Assembly: GCF_045635475.1 (NCBI RefSeq)
Contig: NZ_JBJGXI010000040.1
Location: 1 to 49,678, forward strand
Direction of reading: 5' to 3'
DNA from: JBJGXI01 sp045635475
GTDB lineage: Bacteria; Bacillota; Bacilli; Bacillales; Amphibacillaceae
DNA length: 49,678 nt
The notes beneath the pieces were generated by a model that worked only from the letters and a program-made list of their open reading frames with translations, was not told the origin of the DNA and did not search any database. Positions 32,299 through 41,364 of the stretch are shown in pieces (the stretch's first letter is position 1; every line of letters begins with the position of its first letter). The translations under genes and the position numbers were made by a program.

Positions 32299-33927
32299 AT
32301 GAAATTAAGTTTAAGGGCGTATGTTGCTGTAATCTTTGCAATTATAATTATTGTTTTAACAACCGTTTTGAGTATTAGTATTGGTAGACAGTCAAGCGAA
32401 AAGGTCGAAACTGAAATAGGTAATGCGTTGTCTACGACTGCCTTCCAAATGGCAGATAAACTAGACTTTTTTATGTGGTCAAGAGCAGGAGAAGTTGACA
32501 TAGTAAGTCAACTTAAGGATATAAAAAACCAGGAAGACACAGAAGCAATACAAAATTTGTTAGAACAGTTACAAGAAAGTTTTACGGCTTTTTCTTGGGT
32601 AGGTTTAACAGATATTGATGGCAATGTTCTTGTTGCTACAGATGATATCTTAGAGGGAGCTAATATTTCACAACGCCCTGTATTTTATGAAGCGCTTGAT
32701 GGTAATTTTATCGGAGATGTACATGATGCTGTTCTACTATCGGAATTGCTTCCCAACCCTACCGGAGAACCAATTCAGTTTGTAGATATTAGTAAAGCGA
32801 TCACTGGAGAAGACGGAGATACTGTCGGGGTTTTAGCAACCCATCTAAGTTGGGAATGGGCTCGTCAGGTGGAGGCAAGTATCATTGAACCTTTAGAACA
32901 GAAATTTGAAGGTGCAGAGATATTTATCGTAAATAAAAATGATAATGCTGTGTTGTTAGGTCCTGATAAGATGGTAGGCAAACCGCTCGAATTAGAAAGT
33001 ATTCGTCGTGCCCAACAGCAGCAAGAAAATAACGCGATCATCGAAACATGGCCAGATGGAGAAAATTATCTAACTGGATATGCATATGGAACTGGATATC
33101 AAGAATATGAAGGGCTAGGTTGGACGATCTTAGTTCGCATACCTGAAGAGATCGCTTTTAAACCGGTACAAGAACTGCAAAAATCGATAGTATTAAGCGG
33201 AATTGTATTAACGATTATATTCTCTGTGGTCGGTTGGTATGTTGCTGGATTCGTAACCAAACCATTGCAGCGGATTACAACTTCAGCAAGACAATTAAGA
33301 ACAGGAGAAAAGGTAGAAATACCATTTTTCCGTGGCATAAAAGATATTGAAATATTATCGTTAACGTTACGTGAGCTAGTAACGTCACTTATTCAAACAA
33401 TCTCGGAACTGAACAAAATGGAAGACCTTGCGAATCATGATAAATTAACAGGACTTCCAAACCGGATTGCTTTGGAGCGAATCATCGATGATGCTACCGA
33501 AAAAGCAAAAGAAACAAACAATACACTAACATTTTTGTACATCGATCTCGATGGCTTTAAACAAGTAAATGACATTCATGGTCATGACATTGGTGATGAG
33601 CTACTGCAAGAAGTAGCGAAGCGAATCACAGCTACGATTGATGAAAATGATTATGCATTTAGACTTGGTGGCGATGAGTTCTTAGTCATCTTGTCAGGCA
33701 AGGAAAAGCAGGAATATGCGCAGGTAGCAAAGAATATTGTTAATAATGTTGGTAATCCGTATCAGCTCAAATCAAACACAATAACCGTAGGATCTAGTAT
33801 TGGAGGAGCAATCTGGCCTGACCATGACGATAATCCTACGACGGTAATTAGTTATGCGGACCAAGCCTTATACGAGTCGAAACGAACAGGAAAAAACAAG
33901 GTGACTTTTAGAAGTAGTAATGATTAA
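32299..33927 (+). CDS. Membrane diguanylate cyclase (dCache-HAMP-GGDEF)
   Basis: 542 aa. Membrane helices at about 8-27 and 295-315 enclose an extracellular dCache-like sensor domain; a HAMP-like linker follows (TKPLQRITTSARQLR). The GGDEF active-site motif is intact at 457-461, with LTGLPNR opening the domain. It makes c-di-GMP from two GTP. No RxxD product-inhibition site lies at the usual place before GGDEF. TAGGAGTT precedes ATG. The signal it senses is unknown; no riboswitch or EAL gene is nearby. Confidence 0.9.
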   Translation: MKLSLRAYVAVIFAIIIIVLTTVLSISIGRQSSEKVETEIGNALSTTAFQMADKLDFFMWSRAGEVDIVSQLKDIKNQEDTEAIQNLLEQLQESFTAFSWVGLTDIDGNVLVATDDILEGANISQRPVFYEALDGNFIGDVHDAVLLSELLPNPTGEPIQFVDISKAITGEDGDTVGVLATHLSWEWARQVEASIIEPLEQKFEGAEIFIVNKNDNAVLLGPDKMVGKPLELESIRRAQQQQENNAIIETWPDGENYLTGYAYGTGYQEYEGLGWTILVRIPEEIAFKPVQELQKSIVLSGIVLTIIFSVVGWYVAGFVTKPLQRITTSARQLRTGEKVEIPFFRGIKDIEILSLTLRELVTSLIQTISELNKMEDLANHDKLTGLPNRIALERIIDDATEKAKETNNTLTFLYIDLDGFKQVNDIHGHDIGDELLQEVAKRITATIDENDYAFRLGGDEFLVILSGKEKQEYAQVAKNIVNNVGNPYQLKSNTITVGSSIGGAIWPDHDDNPTTVISYADQALYESKRTGKNKVTFRSSND

Positions 33928-33954
33928 CATTTTTTATAAAGGAGATCGGTCCAT

Positions 33955-34977
33955 ATGAGCAATAGGAAAATGGAGCTTCAACAAGCTATCGAAAGCATTG
34001 CAAAAAAAGAGAGTTTTTCAGGTGTTAGTTATGCAAAGGAAGCGGGGGATGTACTTGCTGCGTCTTCCTTTGGCTTTGCTAACCGATCGGACCAACGATT
34101 GAATGCCGTGACTACTCGCTTTGGGATTGCTTCTGGTTGCAAGTTGTTTACAGCAATTGCAATTTGCCAGCTAGTTGAGGCGGGGAAATTAACTTTTCAG
34201 GCGAAACTTAATGATTGTTTGGCAATTGAATTTCCGCATTTTGACAACGATATCACCGTTCATCACCTATTAACACATACAGCTGGCATTCCAGATTATT
34301 TTGATGAAGCGGTAATGGATGATTTTGAGGATCTTTGGAAGCAGACACCTATGTATCTATTAAAGGAATTACAAGATTTTTTACCGTTATTCCAAGAACA
34401 AAAGATGATGTTTCGTCCAGGAGATAAATTTCATTATAATAATGCAGGTTTCATTATTTTAGGCTTAATTGTTGAGCAACAATCAGGTTTACGCTTCACT
34501 GACTACGTGGATAAGCATATCTTTAAGCGCTTCGGCATGAAGGATTCGGGCTATTTTTCCATGGACAAGCTTCCTCCTAATACAGCTTACGGCTACATTG
34601 ATGAAGAAGACGGGACATGGAGGACCAATCATTACTCCATCCCAATTAAAGGTGGAGCAGATGGTGGAGCTTATACTGCGGCCCAGGATATAATCAAGCT
34701 GTGGGAGGCTTTGTTTCATAATGAAGTCTTAAGCAAAGAAATAACGGATACGTTGTTAACACCCCATGTCCGTGTAAATGAAGGCGTTCATTATGGCTAC
34801 GGTATCTGGATAAATAGTAACGAGTCTGACATTACCAAATTCCATATCATGGGCTATGACCCTGGTGTAAGTTTCCATGCTGCTTATTACCCTAAGTCGG
34901 ATACCAAGGTTGCAATCTTATCAAATAAAAGCAATGGTGCTTTTCAGGTGATGCAAGCTATAGAAAGTTATATTTAG
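33955..34977 (+). CDS. Beta-lactamase-fold serine hydrolase
   Basis: 340 aa. SxxK motif S60-G-C-K63 and Y-N-N near residue 160, as in class C beta-lactamases, D-Ala carboxypeptidases and esterases. A GGADGGAY stretch near 235 may stand for the third motif. No signal peptide, so it is probably cytoplasmic and an esterase or peptidase rather than a resistance enzyme. AAAGGAG precedes ATG, 27 bp after the GGDEF gene, so the two may be co-transcribed. Substrate cannot be told. Confidence 0.85.
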   Translation: MSNRKMELQQAIESIAKKESFSGVSYAKEAGDVLAASSFGFANRSDQRLNAVTTRFGIASGCKLFTAIAICQLVEAGKLTFQAKLNDCLAIEFPHFDNDITVHHLLTHTAGIPDYFDEAVMDDFEDLWKQTPMYLLKELQDFLPLFQEQKMMFRPGDKFHYNNAGFIILGLIVEQQSGLRFTDYVDKHIFKRFGMKDSGYFSMDKLPPNTAYGYIDEEDGTWRTNHYSIPIKGGADGGAYTAAQDIIKLWEALFHNEVLSKEITDTLLTPHVRVNEGVHYGYGIWINSNESDITKFHIMGYDPGVSFHAAYYPKSDTKVAILSNKSNGAFQVMQAIESYI

Positions 34978-34991
34978 AACTAGTACATAAG

Positions 34992-35036
34992 GCAAACTAA
35001 ATGCATTTGGGTGTATTATAATTTAGGTTGCTTTTT
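34992..35036 (+). terminator. Terminator after the serine hydrolase
   Basis: GCAAACTAAAT and ATTTAGGTTGC (one mismatch) followed by TTTTT. Confidence 0.8.
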
Positions 35037-35172
35037 ATGGATTACGGTCTCTGAAATGTACCGCCTCTGCCATGTTATATACAATTGTTGTCACGGAATT
35101 TCATTATTATTGAATAGTATCGTTGTACTGCGACACTAATTTACATTTTGTGATATTATCATTAAACAGTTA

Positions 35173-35262
35173 TTCTTTTTTCAGGCTCCTCTCCCAGAGT
35201 CGGTTTAGGCCGAGGTCCAAAGCGATACCCCAGCGAAAACAGTAGGAAAGGGAGTTGTAGTT
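35173..35262 (+). promoter_or_regulatory. Folded leader of a 43-aa ORF
   Basis: TCGG/CCGA hairpin (35200-35213) and a CTCCC (35190-35194) that can pair with GGGAG in the ribosome binding site (35250-35254), which would hide it. The rest of the 285-bp gap from 34978 is AT-rich apart from the terminator. No known riboswitch recognised. Confidence 0.35.
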
Positions 35263-35394
35263 ATGAAAGAAATGTTTACGAGTCTTAAAGGCTTACAAGT
35301 AGTGCTTCAGGTAATAACTCTACTTGTAAATATTGCTGTCTTCAGTAACTCCATCGCTGGGGTGCCTGGAAAAGTAAATAACTTCGAAACATAG
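35263..35394 (+). CDS. Small hydrophobic protein (43 aa)
   Basis: ATG follows AAAGGGAG by 9 bp. The peptide has a basic/amphipathic start (MKEMFTSLKGLQ), a hydrophobic core (VVLQVITLLVNIAVF) able to span a membrane or act as a signal sequence, and a polar tail (SNSIAGVPGKVNNFET). It could be a small membrane protein, a secreted signal peptide precursor or a type I toxin; none is shown. Too short for standard gene calls, but start and folded leader argue it is real. Confidence 0.5.
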   Translation: MKEMFTSLKGLQVVLQVITLLVNIAVFSNSIAGVPGKVNNFET

Positions 35395-35643
35395 CCCTTC
35401 ACACCTTTTTTGCTTAGCGTTCTGAGTCAAATAAGGGGTTCACTATTAAATGATCGCCTTAGATGATTTGTTTAACTGTGCAGTTGGAGCAAGCAAAGAA
35501 TCCTATTATAACAAAATGGCTTGTTCAACATACACGATAGTTTAGGAGCATTTGTTCACAAACTTTTTACAGGAATCTTGCACGTATCTTTAATAAGAGG
35601 TAGAGTCAGGAAAATGCGGATTTACAACGATAAGGAAATTCCA
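35395..35643. other. Gene-free stretch
   Basis: No ORF, RNA gene or repeat that I can support between the 43-aa ORF and the convergent terminator. Confidence 0.4.
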
Positions 35644-35699
35644 AACTAAAAAGCCCAACTTCTCTGCAAAACAAAATAGAGAAAGTGAACTTTTTAGTT
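35644..35699. terminator. Bidirectional terminator between the 43-aa ORF and the DJ-1 gene
   Basis: AACTAAAAAG (35644-35653) with CTTTTTAGTT (35690-35699) and an inner ACTTCTCT/AGAGAAAGT stem. Confidence 0.75.
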
Positions 35700-35753
35700 A
35701 CTTCATTATTTTTTATTTGAACTAATATAAAACTGCTAAGTTGATTTTTCAGC

Positions 35754-36386
35754 TCAGCTATTTATTGAATTCATTAACTGGAAGTAGTATTCATGTTTAT
35801 GAGTCTTATTTAGGTTATACCATGAATGTAATGCATCTGGTGTAAATACATCTATTTTTTTCAGTACCTCGAATGCAAATTCTAGAGGAGCTATTCCTGA
35901 TGCAGTAACTAAATTCGCATCAGATACCACAGATCCCAACTCATAGAACTTTTCTCCTTTATAGTTAGGACATACCATTTTAGTATATTCTAAGTTATTA
36001 CTTGTATGCTTTCTAGTATCTAAGTATCCCATATTCGCGAGGCCCTCAATTGCACCACAAATTGCAGCAACATTAGTGCCAAGCTTTAAAGCTTGGCCAA
36101 TTCTTTCCAAGATAGGTTGATGAATTTCTTCACTCCAAGTAGTCCCTCCTGGTAAAATTAAAAGATCATTACTCTCAAGAGCACATTCATCAAGGGAAAT
36201 GTCTGGTTTTATGTTAAGTCCTCCCATAGTAGTAATCATTTCTTTATTAGCTCCTACTGTAATTACTTTTAAAGTTGCTAACTCTTTTTTGAAATATCTT
36301 CCTGAGTTTAGTTCAGCAATTAAATATCCATATTCCCAGTCCGACATTGTATTAAATACATATAGAAAAACTTTTTTTGTTTGCAT
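35754..36386 (-). CDS. DJ-1/PfpI-family protein
   Basis: 210 aa from the ATG at 36386 (GGAGTG nine bases upstream). The nucleophile elbow AAICGA holds the family cysteine, and LLILPGGTTWSEE gives the conserved glycine-rich loop. DJ-1/PfpI members are glyoxalases, deglycases, amidases or regulators; the subtype cannot be told. The WYL regulator gene lies just upstream on the same strand, separated by a perfect palindrome, so the pair is probably a regulator with its target. Confidence 0.88.
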   Translation of the reverse strand: MQTKKVFLYVFNTMSDWEYGYLIAELNSGRYFKKELATLKVITVGANKEMITTMGGLNIKPDISLDECALESNDLLILPGGTTWSEEIHQPILERIGQALKLGTNVAAICGAIEGLANMGYLDTRKHTSNNLEYTKMVCPNYKGEKFYELGSVVSDANLVTASGIAPLEFAFEVLKKIDVFTPDALHSWYNLNKTHKHEYYFQLMNSINS

Positions 36387-36427
36387 CCAATAACACTCCA
36401 ATCACAATTGATATAGCCAACTATAAC

Positions 36428-36462
36428 ATTACTACCCTGACACCTAGCGTCAGGGTAGTAAT
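36428..36462. promoter_or_regulatory. Perfect 14-bp-arm palindrome between WYL and DJ-1 genes
   Basis: ATTACTACCCTGAC (36428-36441), 7-bp centre ACCTAGC, GTCAGGGTAGTAAT (36449-36462). It overlaps the last base of the WYL gene and lies 42 bp upstream of the DJ-1 start codon. There is no T run on the minus strand, so it is either an operator or a hairpin at the end of the WYL mRNA. Confidence 0.6.
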
Positions 36463-37424
36463 CAATTTTGATGAAATGTTATTAATTCCGACAAAACTTC
36501 AATCATTCTTTTCTTAAGACTTATTGGCTCAATAACTTTAATAGATTTATTGTACGGTAAAAGTAAATAAGGTACATATGTATGTATCATATCTTTTTCA
36601 AGAAGAAATACTGCTTGATTTGAAGTCTGTTCTTGTAAATAATGTCCTAAAAACCAATGTTGGCAAATATCAGCCAATACACTTTTATTCCCACTAATAA
36701 CCAAAGAAATAATCCCTTCCTTATCTTCTATAGTCGGAAGAAGATTTTCCATAAAAAAGTCACGTGCCGAAAAATTTTCTGGCTGGTTAAACTTATTTTC
36801 GGTTAGCATTAGACTTTCAATTCGATCTACTCTAAAACTACGGTTATCATTCCTGAGGTAACAAAATCCAATCAAATACCACTTATTATTCCAATAGATA
36901 ATTTTGTATGGATCGACCAATCTATAATTTAATTGCTTTTCGCCACTTTTATGGTAAAGAATTTTTACTGAGTACCCGTCAGCTACGGCCAGCTCCAACT
37001 CCTTCAAAAAAGGTTCCATAGAGAATGAACTTAATCGACTTATTACTTCAAGACTGGTTAAATGTTGGTTTATCTTTGTCTCCTGCTCTTGATTTGAGTA
37101 TTTACTTAGTTTTGTAATGGCTCTATTTAAAGCTTCGCCTCCATAATATCCGGCTTCTTCTGCAAAAACAGCAGCGTGAAATAGTGAAGTTTGCTCCTCA
37201 AAATCAAAAAAAAGAGGAGCCTCAATAAAATTGTTCAATAAAGTGTATCCACCGTTATGTCCTGGTTCTGAAATTATGGGTACGCCACTTGTCGAAATTG
37301 TATCAATATAACGATACACAGTCCTTATATTCATCTCTAACTTTTCTGAAATTTGTTTTGCAGTAATTTTTTCACCTGAACGAAGCATCCATAGAATTGC
37401 TAACATATTGTCAATTTTAGGCAT
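36462..37424 (-). CDS. HTH/WYL-domain transcriptional regulator
   Basis: 320 aa. N-terminal DeoR/YafY-type winged helix (MLAILWMLRSGEKITAKQIS...EMNIRTVYRYIDTIS, about 7-55) with the GGY wing (NGGYTL). The WYL domain (about 140-215) contains YKIIYWNNKWYLIGFCYLR and the arginine-rich RSFRVDRIES; a WCX-like C-terminus follows. WYL proteins sense nucleic-acid or nucleotide ligands. GAGGTG precedes ATG. It probably controls the downstream DJ-1 gene and itself. Confidence 0.9.
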   Translation of the reverse strand: MPKIDNMLAILWMLRSGEKITAKQISEKLEMNIRTVYRYIDTISTSGVPIISEPGHNGGYTLLNNFIEAPLFFDFEEQTSLFHAAVFAEEAGYYGGEALNRAITKLSKYSNQEQETKINQHLTSLEVISRLSSFSMEPFLKELELAVADGYSVKILYHKSGEKQLNYRLVDPYKIIYWNNKWYLIGFCYLRNDNRSFRVDRIESLMLTENKFNQPENFSARDFFMENLLPTIEDKEGIISLVISGNKSVLADICQHWFLGHYLQEQTSNQAVFLLEKDMIHTYVPYLLLPYNKSIKVIEPISLKKRMIEVLSELITFHQN

Positions 37425-37477
37425 ATAATTTCACCTCTATATGAAATTTATTTTCGATTATATATTTCCGATTTTTG

Positions 37478-37699
37478 TTATAACTCATCAACTGTTCCTT
37501 TCCGATAGCTTTCTATAAAAATAGGATCTCCAACTATATCATCTTGCCCGATAACGAACCATGTTTCCTTCCAATCTCCGTTATTAGAGCCAACTAGTGA
37601 TTGCTCTTCAATATCAACTCTGTAACCTGATTGTTCATTCTCTAGTTGTGAATTTGCAAAGATAAGGAGTTTGTTTCGATAGTTATAACGTGAAGTATT
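37478..37699 (-). pseudogene. 3' remnant of an SMI1/KNR4 (SUKH) family gene
   Basis: An open minus-strand frame without a start ends with SLVGSNNGDWKETWFVIGQD, then DIVGDPIFIESYRKGTVDEL and a stop (TAA at 37478-37480). WFVIGQD-x-x-GDPIFI is a typical SMI1/KNR4 signature; such proteins are often immunity proteins to contact-dependent toxins. The upstream part is missing and is replaced by the repeat cluster at 37700, so the gene was probably truncated there. Confidence 0.65.
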
Positions 37700-38115
37700 T
37701 TAAACCCGATGTACTTCTGTTAATTATACGAACGAGGCAGTGTGAAGATGTCCGGCATTGAGTGGCCATATAAGCACTTATTTCGCCTGAAATTACAATT
37801 ATTATGATTTGACGGCCATCACGGCTCTTATTTATCAATAACAGCCTAATGAAACAACTAATTCGCTCAATTAAGTGCCCTGATGGCCGCACAATTCTAA
37901 TAATACCTATTTTGTCACAGATAAGCGCACTAGTGGCCATCAGCAACTTATCGACCAGGAGGGTACACGGTCTGGATTAGAAATATATTCAAAGCTGAGG
38001 AAAGAAACACCATTCCTCGAATATATAAATCAATTTTCTTCGTCCGATGTGTCGCTGTAGTTGCTTCCTTGACCAGCGTTTGCTCATTCGCCACGGAAAG
38101 GGCGTATTTTTCCAC
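37700..38115 (-). repeat. Composite intergenic repeat, copy 1
   Basis: Core 37760-37945 has four units of the form AATAAGnnCnnTGrTGGCC: two on the minus strand, then two on the plus strand. Around ACAATTCTAATA and TTGTCACAGATAAG it is nearly identical, in inverted orientation, to 44181-44364. A flank (38080-38110, GCGCTGTGGAAAAATACG on the minus strand) also matches 44131-44160. Short ORFs inside it are by-products of the repeat. Confidence 0.75.
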
Positions 38116-38160
38116 AGCGCCTGTTTAACACTTAGCTAAAATATGAATTCTAAAAAACAA

Positions 38161-39534
38161 TTATTTTAAATACTTCTTAATTTTTTTCAGTCCGTTTTTA
38201 GCATTAGGATAACGTAACGACATATCAAATAAATTCGTCTGCTTCATTACACTTTTCTGATGGGAAAATGTATCAAAACTGCTTTTTCCATGATATGCTC
38301 CGTGTCCACTTGTCCCTACACCTCCAAATGGTAAATAAGGGGTGGAAAGGTGATATAAGGTATCATTTATACAGCCTCCGCCAAACGAAACATTTTCGAG
38401 AATCTTTTCTTCAACTTGATCATTTTCAGTGAAAAGATATAATGCTAATGGATTTGGATGCTGACTAATACCGGTTATGACTTCAGATAACTCACCATAT
38501 TCCATGGCCGGAAGAATTGGGCCGAAAATCTCATCTTTCATGATCGGGTCATCCCAGGTAATTGTTGTTAGAACAGTTGGTTCGATACTCAGTTCCTCTT
38601 TATTGCTATTACCACCTATAATAGTTTCTCCATTTGTTAGATATGCGCTTAAACGATTAAAGTGCTGCTCGTTTACGATATGTGTGTAATTTTCATTTTC
38701 CAAAGGATTGTTTCCGAAGAAATCCTTTATTACCGCACGCAACTCTGTTAACAATTGCTCTTTTACGTTTTTATGAACATAAAGATAATCAGGGGCGATA
38801 CAAGTTTGGCCAGCGTTTGTAAATTTCCCCCATGCTATTCGTTTAGCGGCTAGCTTTATATTCGCATCTTCATGAACGATGCACGGACTTTTTCCGCCTA
38901 ATTCTAACGTGACGGGAACCAAATTTTCTGCTGCTGCTTTCATAACGATTTTTCCGACAGGTACACTGCCTGTGAAAAATATATAGTCAACATTACTACT
39001 TAAGAGTGCTTGACTTGTCTCAACGCCACCTTGAACAACTGCAATATATTTCTCGGGAAATAATTCGGCAATAATGTTTTGTAACACTTGTGACGTTTTT
39101 GGTGTGAATTCAGACGGCTTAATGATCGCACAGTTCCCTGCTGCGATTGCACCAAGCAGTGGAGCAACTGCTAACTGGAAAGGATAATTCCAAGGAGCAA
39201 TAATTAACGACACTCCGTAAGGCTCTGGGTAAATGAGGCTTTTCGTACCAATATGAGTAATCGGTTTTTTTACTTTCTTGGGCTTTGCCCATGCGCGCAA
39301 ACGACGCTCAATAAAAGATATTTCCTGTAAAGTAAATCCTATTTCTGTTGAATAGGCATCAAATGCTGATTTATTTAAGTCTTCTTTCAAAGCAGCGAGT
39401 AGCGCATCTTCATGCTGTTTAATTCCGGTTTTTAATTTATCCAATGCTTCTAATCGAAACGCAACGTCTTTTGTTGTGTTCGTGTTGAAAAATTCCTTTT
39501 GTTCATCGATTAATGATTGATAATTTTCCATCAT
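38161..39534 (-). CDS. Aldehyde dehydrogenase (class 3-like)
   Basis: 457 aa, the length of non-secreted class 3 enzymes such as YwdH. Cofactor/active-site features: IIAPWNYPFQLAVAPLLGAIAAGN, the general base in TLELGGKSP, the catalytic cysteine in NAGQTCIAPD and the late motif FGPILP. It oxidises aliphatic or aromatic aldehydes with NAD(P). GAGGG precedes two adjacent ATGs (39534, 39531). It stands alone. Substrate unknown, aldehyde detoxification likely. Confidence 0.92.
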   Translation of the reverse strand: MMENYQSLIDEQKEFFNTNTTKDVAFRLEALDKLKTGIKQHEDALLAALKEDLNKSAFDAYSTEIGFTLQEISFIERRLRAWAKPKKVKKPITHIGTKSLIYPEPYGVSLIIAPWNYPFQLAVAPLLGAIAAGNCAIIKPSEFTPKTSQVLQNIIAELFPEKYIAVVQGGVETSQALLSSNVDYIFFTGSVPVGKIVMKAAAENLVPVTLELGGKSPCIVHEDANIKLAAKRIAWGKFTNAGQTCIAPDYLYVHKNVKEQLLTELRAVIKDFFGNNPLENENYTHIVNEQHFNRLSAYLTNGETIIGGNSNKEELSIEPTVLTTITWDDPIMKDEIFGPILPAMEYGELSEVITGISQHPNPLALYLFTENDQVEEKILENVSFGGGCINDTLYHLSTPYLPFGGVGTSGHGAYHGKSSFDTFSHQKSVMKQTNLFDMSLRYPNAKNGLKKIKKYLK

Positions 39535-39699
39535 AATCCCTCTTTTACAGATTTGATTTCCTAAACCGTTTTATGAAGCTAATACAATAAGTGTATAATA
39601 CAGTAGCCCTTAGCGTCTATTATAATAGTCGTTTTGCAGGAAAACGGATCCGTAATATCGAATTAGTTATTGTTAGCATAGAAGAAAGGATGAAACGCT

Positions 39700-40002
39700 A
39701 TGAACAAATTTTGTACGTACGGAAAATTTGTTGCCCATGAGGGTAAACGTGATCAATTAGTTGAGATATTATTACAAGCAGCCGAGTCATTAGAGAGCTT
39801 GGATGAATGCCATATGTATGCGGTGAACATCTCCGAAGATGAACCGAATGCTGTATGGGTAGTGGAGTTTTGGCAGGATGAAGCGGCACACACTGCATCA
39901 CTTTCGTTGAAATCAACGAAATCTCTGATTCAACAAGGGCGGCCATTAATCGCTGCAATGGAAGGAAATAGACTAAGCGTGATAGGTGGGAAAGGTATAT
40001 AA
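39700..40002 (+). CDS. Antibiotic-biosynthesis-monooxygenase-like (ABM) domain protein
   Basis: 100 aa, one ABM ferredoxin-like domain: CTYGKFVAHEGKRDQLVEIL, then the core strand NAVWVVEFWQDEAAHTASLS. Similar small proteins are quinol monooxygenases or haem-type oxygenases. AGAAAGGATG precedes ATG. Divergent from the aldehyde dehydrogenase gene, 165 bp away, which may hint at shared aldehyde/quinone stress. Enzymatic activity is unproven. Confidence 0.85.
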   Translation: MNKFCTYGKFVAHEGKRDQLVEILLQAAESLESLDECHMYAVNISEDEPNAVWVVEFWQDEAAHTASLSLKSTKSLIQQGRPLIAAMEGNRLSVIGGKGI

Positions 40003-40014
40003 TCCAGTGTTGCT

Positions 40015-40058
40015 AAATGCAGCCTGAATTAACATAGTGTAAAATTCAGGCTGCATTT
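40015..40058. terminator. Bidirectional terminator between convergent genes
   Basis: Perfect 16-bp arms (40015-40030, 40043-40058) with A- and T-flanks, between the ABM gene and the convergent MFS gene. Confidence 0.92.
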
Positions 40059-40059
40059 G

Positions 40060-41265
40060 CTAGGTAGAGAGCATCGTTTTGCTGCTTCGATTGTAAATCA
40101 CCCATGCAATCCCCAATAGTATAAGTAGAATTCCAGCAACATAGTAGACAATTGTCAGGCTAAAATAATCAATCAAAACAAACGATATGAGAGGGCCTAA
40201 TGCAGCACCAACATCAACGACTACCGTATGGAAGGTAATTACCTTTACTTTATCTGACTGAGCAGCAGCAGTTGTAGCTAATGTATCCGTAGTTGTAACA
40301 AAGATTGTAGACATAAGCTGAAAGCATACTAATAGTATAATAACGATGATCATAGATTGAAAGCTAGCAATGAATAGTAGCAACATTCCCCCTCCAAATA
40401 AGGGCAACAATAAAACGCGCAAAAATGAAGCAGTTGAATCAAGCCATCTCCCCACTAATGGAGCAACAAAAGGGTCCCAACCCCAGCGAATTGCTTGCAT
40501 AAATCCTGCTAAACTAGCAGCACCGATCGTTATATGAAAGAAGGACCATTCGTTAACATAGCTTCGGTCTATTAACTGACTAAGTGTCGAAGCAAATAGA
40601 CCAAATACAATAAATCCCATCACCATACCTGTTGCAAGTACCATCGCTACAGAAGAAGTTAACCAAGATCGGTGATGTGATTTACTTTTATCATCTCGGG
40701 ATGTTTTTGTAGCTGGGATAAGAAAATGAACCAAAGGTAATGCGATTAATCCTACAAATGCAAATAAGCTGCAAACAAAATTAACCGAGGTAACTTCAAT
40801 TAAAATTCCTCCTGCTAACATACCTGTTAACCCACCAATCCCCCATAGACCATTATACATCCCTACATATCTTCCTCGATTCGTATTTGTGGTAACATCG
40901 ATAATCGTTAAATATCCACCAAGGCGAAGCAGAGACCAAGCACACCCCCATAACGCGCGCATGATAAAAAGTATCCAAAAATCGTTGAATATGCCATAAG
41001 ACAGGGTGGTGATTATAGCTAAGAATACGGCAATAAAAATACCAGTCCGTAAGTTGAAACGTTGATAAAAAAGACCGACAAGCGGGTTTATAGGTAGTCG
41101 TATAAAGCGATTGATCGAGAGTAGTATACCAATTTGCCAGACGGCGGTAAGACCGAACTCTTTCCAATATAAGGGTAAGACTATTAAGAGCATCGAATCT
41201 CCGATAATTGCTAAAGCAGTAATTAGTGCAATACCAATCACTTTTTGTTTAGAAGCTAGTTGCAT
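40060..41265 (-). CDS. MFS transporter divergent from an SgrR-like gene
   Basis: 401 aa with 12 predicted membrane helices. MFS loop motif NPLVGLFYQRFNLRTGI between helices 2 and 3. TAGGAGGG precedes the ATG. It is divergent from the SgrR-like regulator with ~100 bp between. In enteric bacteria SgrR controls the sugar efflux gene setA, also MFS, so a sugar or sugar-phosphate stress exporter is a fair hypothesis. The sequence alone does not give the substrate. Confidence 0.88.
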   Translation of the reverse strand: MQLASKQKVIGIALITALAIIGDSMLLIVLPLYWKEFGLTAVWQIGILLSINRFIRLPINPLVGLFYQRFNLRTGIFIAVFLAIITTLSYGIFNDFWILFIMRALWGCAWSLLRLGGYLTIIDVTTNTNRGRYVGMYNGLWGIGGLTGMLAGGILIEVTSVNFVCSLFAFVGLIALPLVHFLIPATKTSRDDKSKSHHRSWLTSSVAMVLATGMVMGFIVFGLFASTLSQLIDRSYVNEWSFFHITIGAASLAGFMQAIRWGWDPFVAPLVGRWLDSTASFLRVLLLPLFGGGMLLLFIASFQSMIIVIILLVCFQLMSTIFVTTTDTLATTAAAQSDKVKVITFHTVVVDVGAALGPLISFVLIDYFSLTIVYYVAGILLILLGIAWVIYNRSSKTMLST

Positions 41266-41364
41266 GTGTTTTCCCTCCTATGTGTATTGTACTTTTTTAA
41301 AAGAGGAAAAAAAGTGTATACTTAGACCTATAAAATTTCCCCTTTTGAGCAGGAGGTAATATCG

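Noticed and set aside
37683..37946. 87-aa minus-strand ORF
   Set aside because: It is translation of the AATAAG...GGCC repeat; the same repeat gives a similar spurious ORF at 44170-44430.
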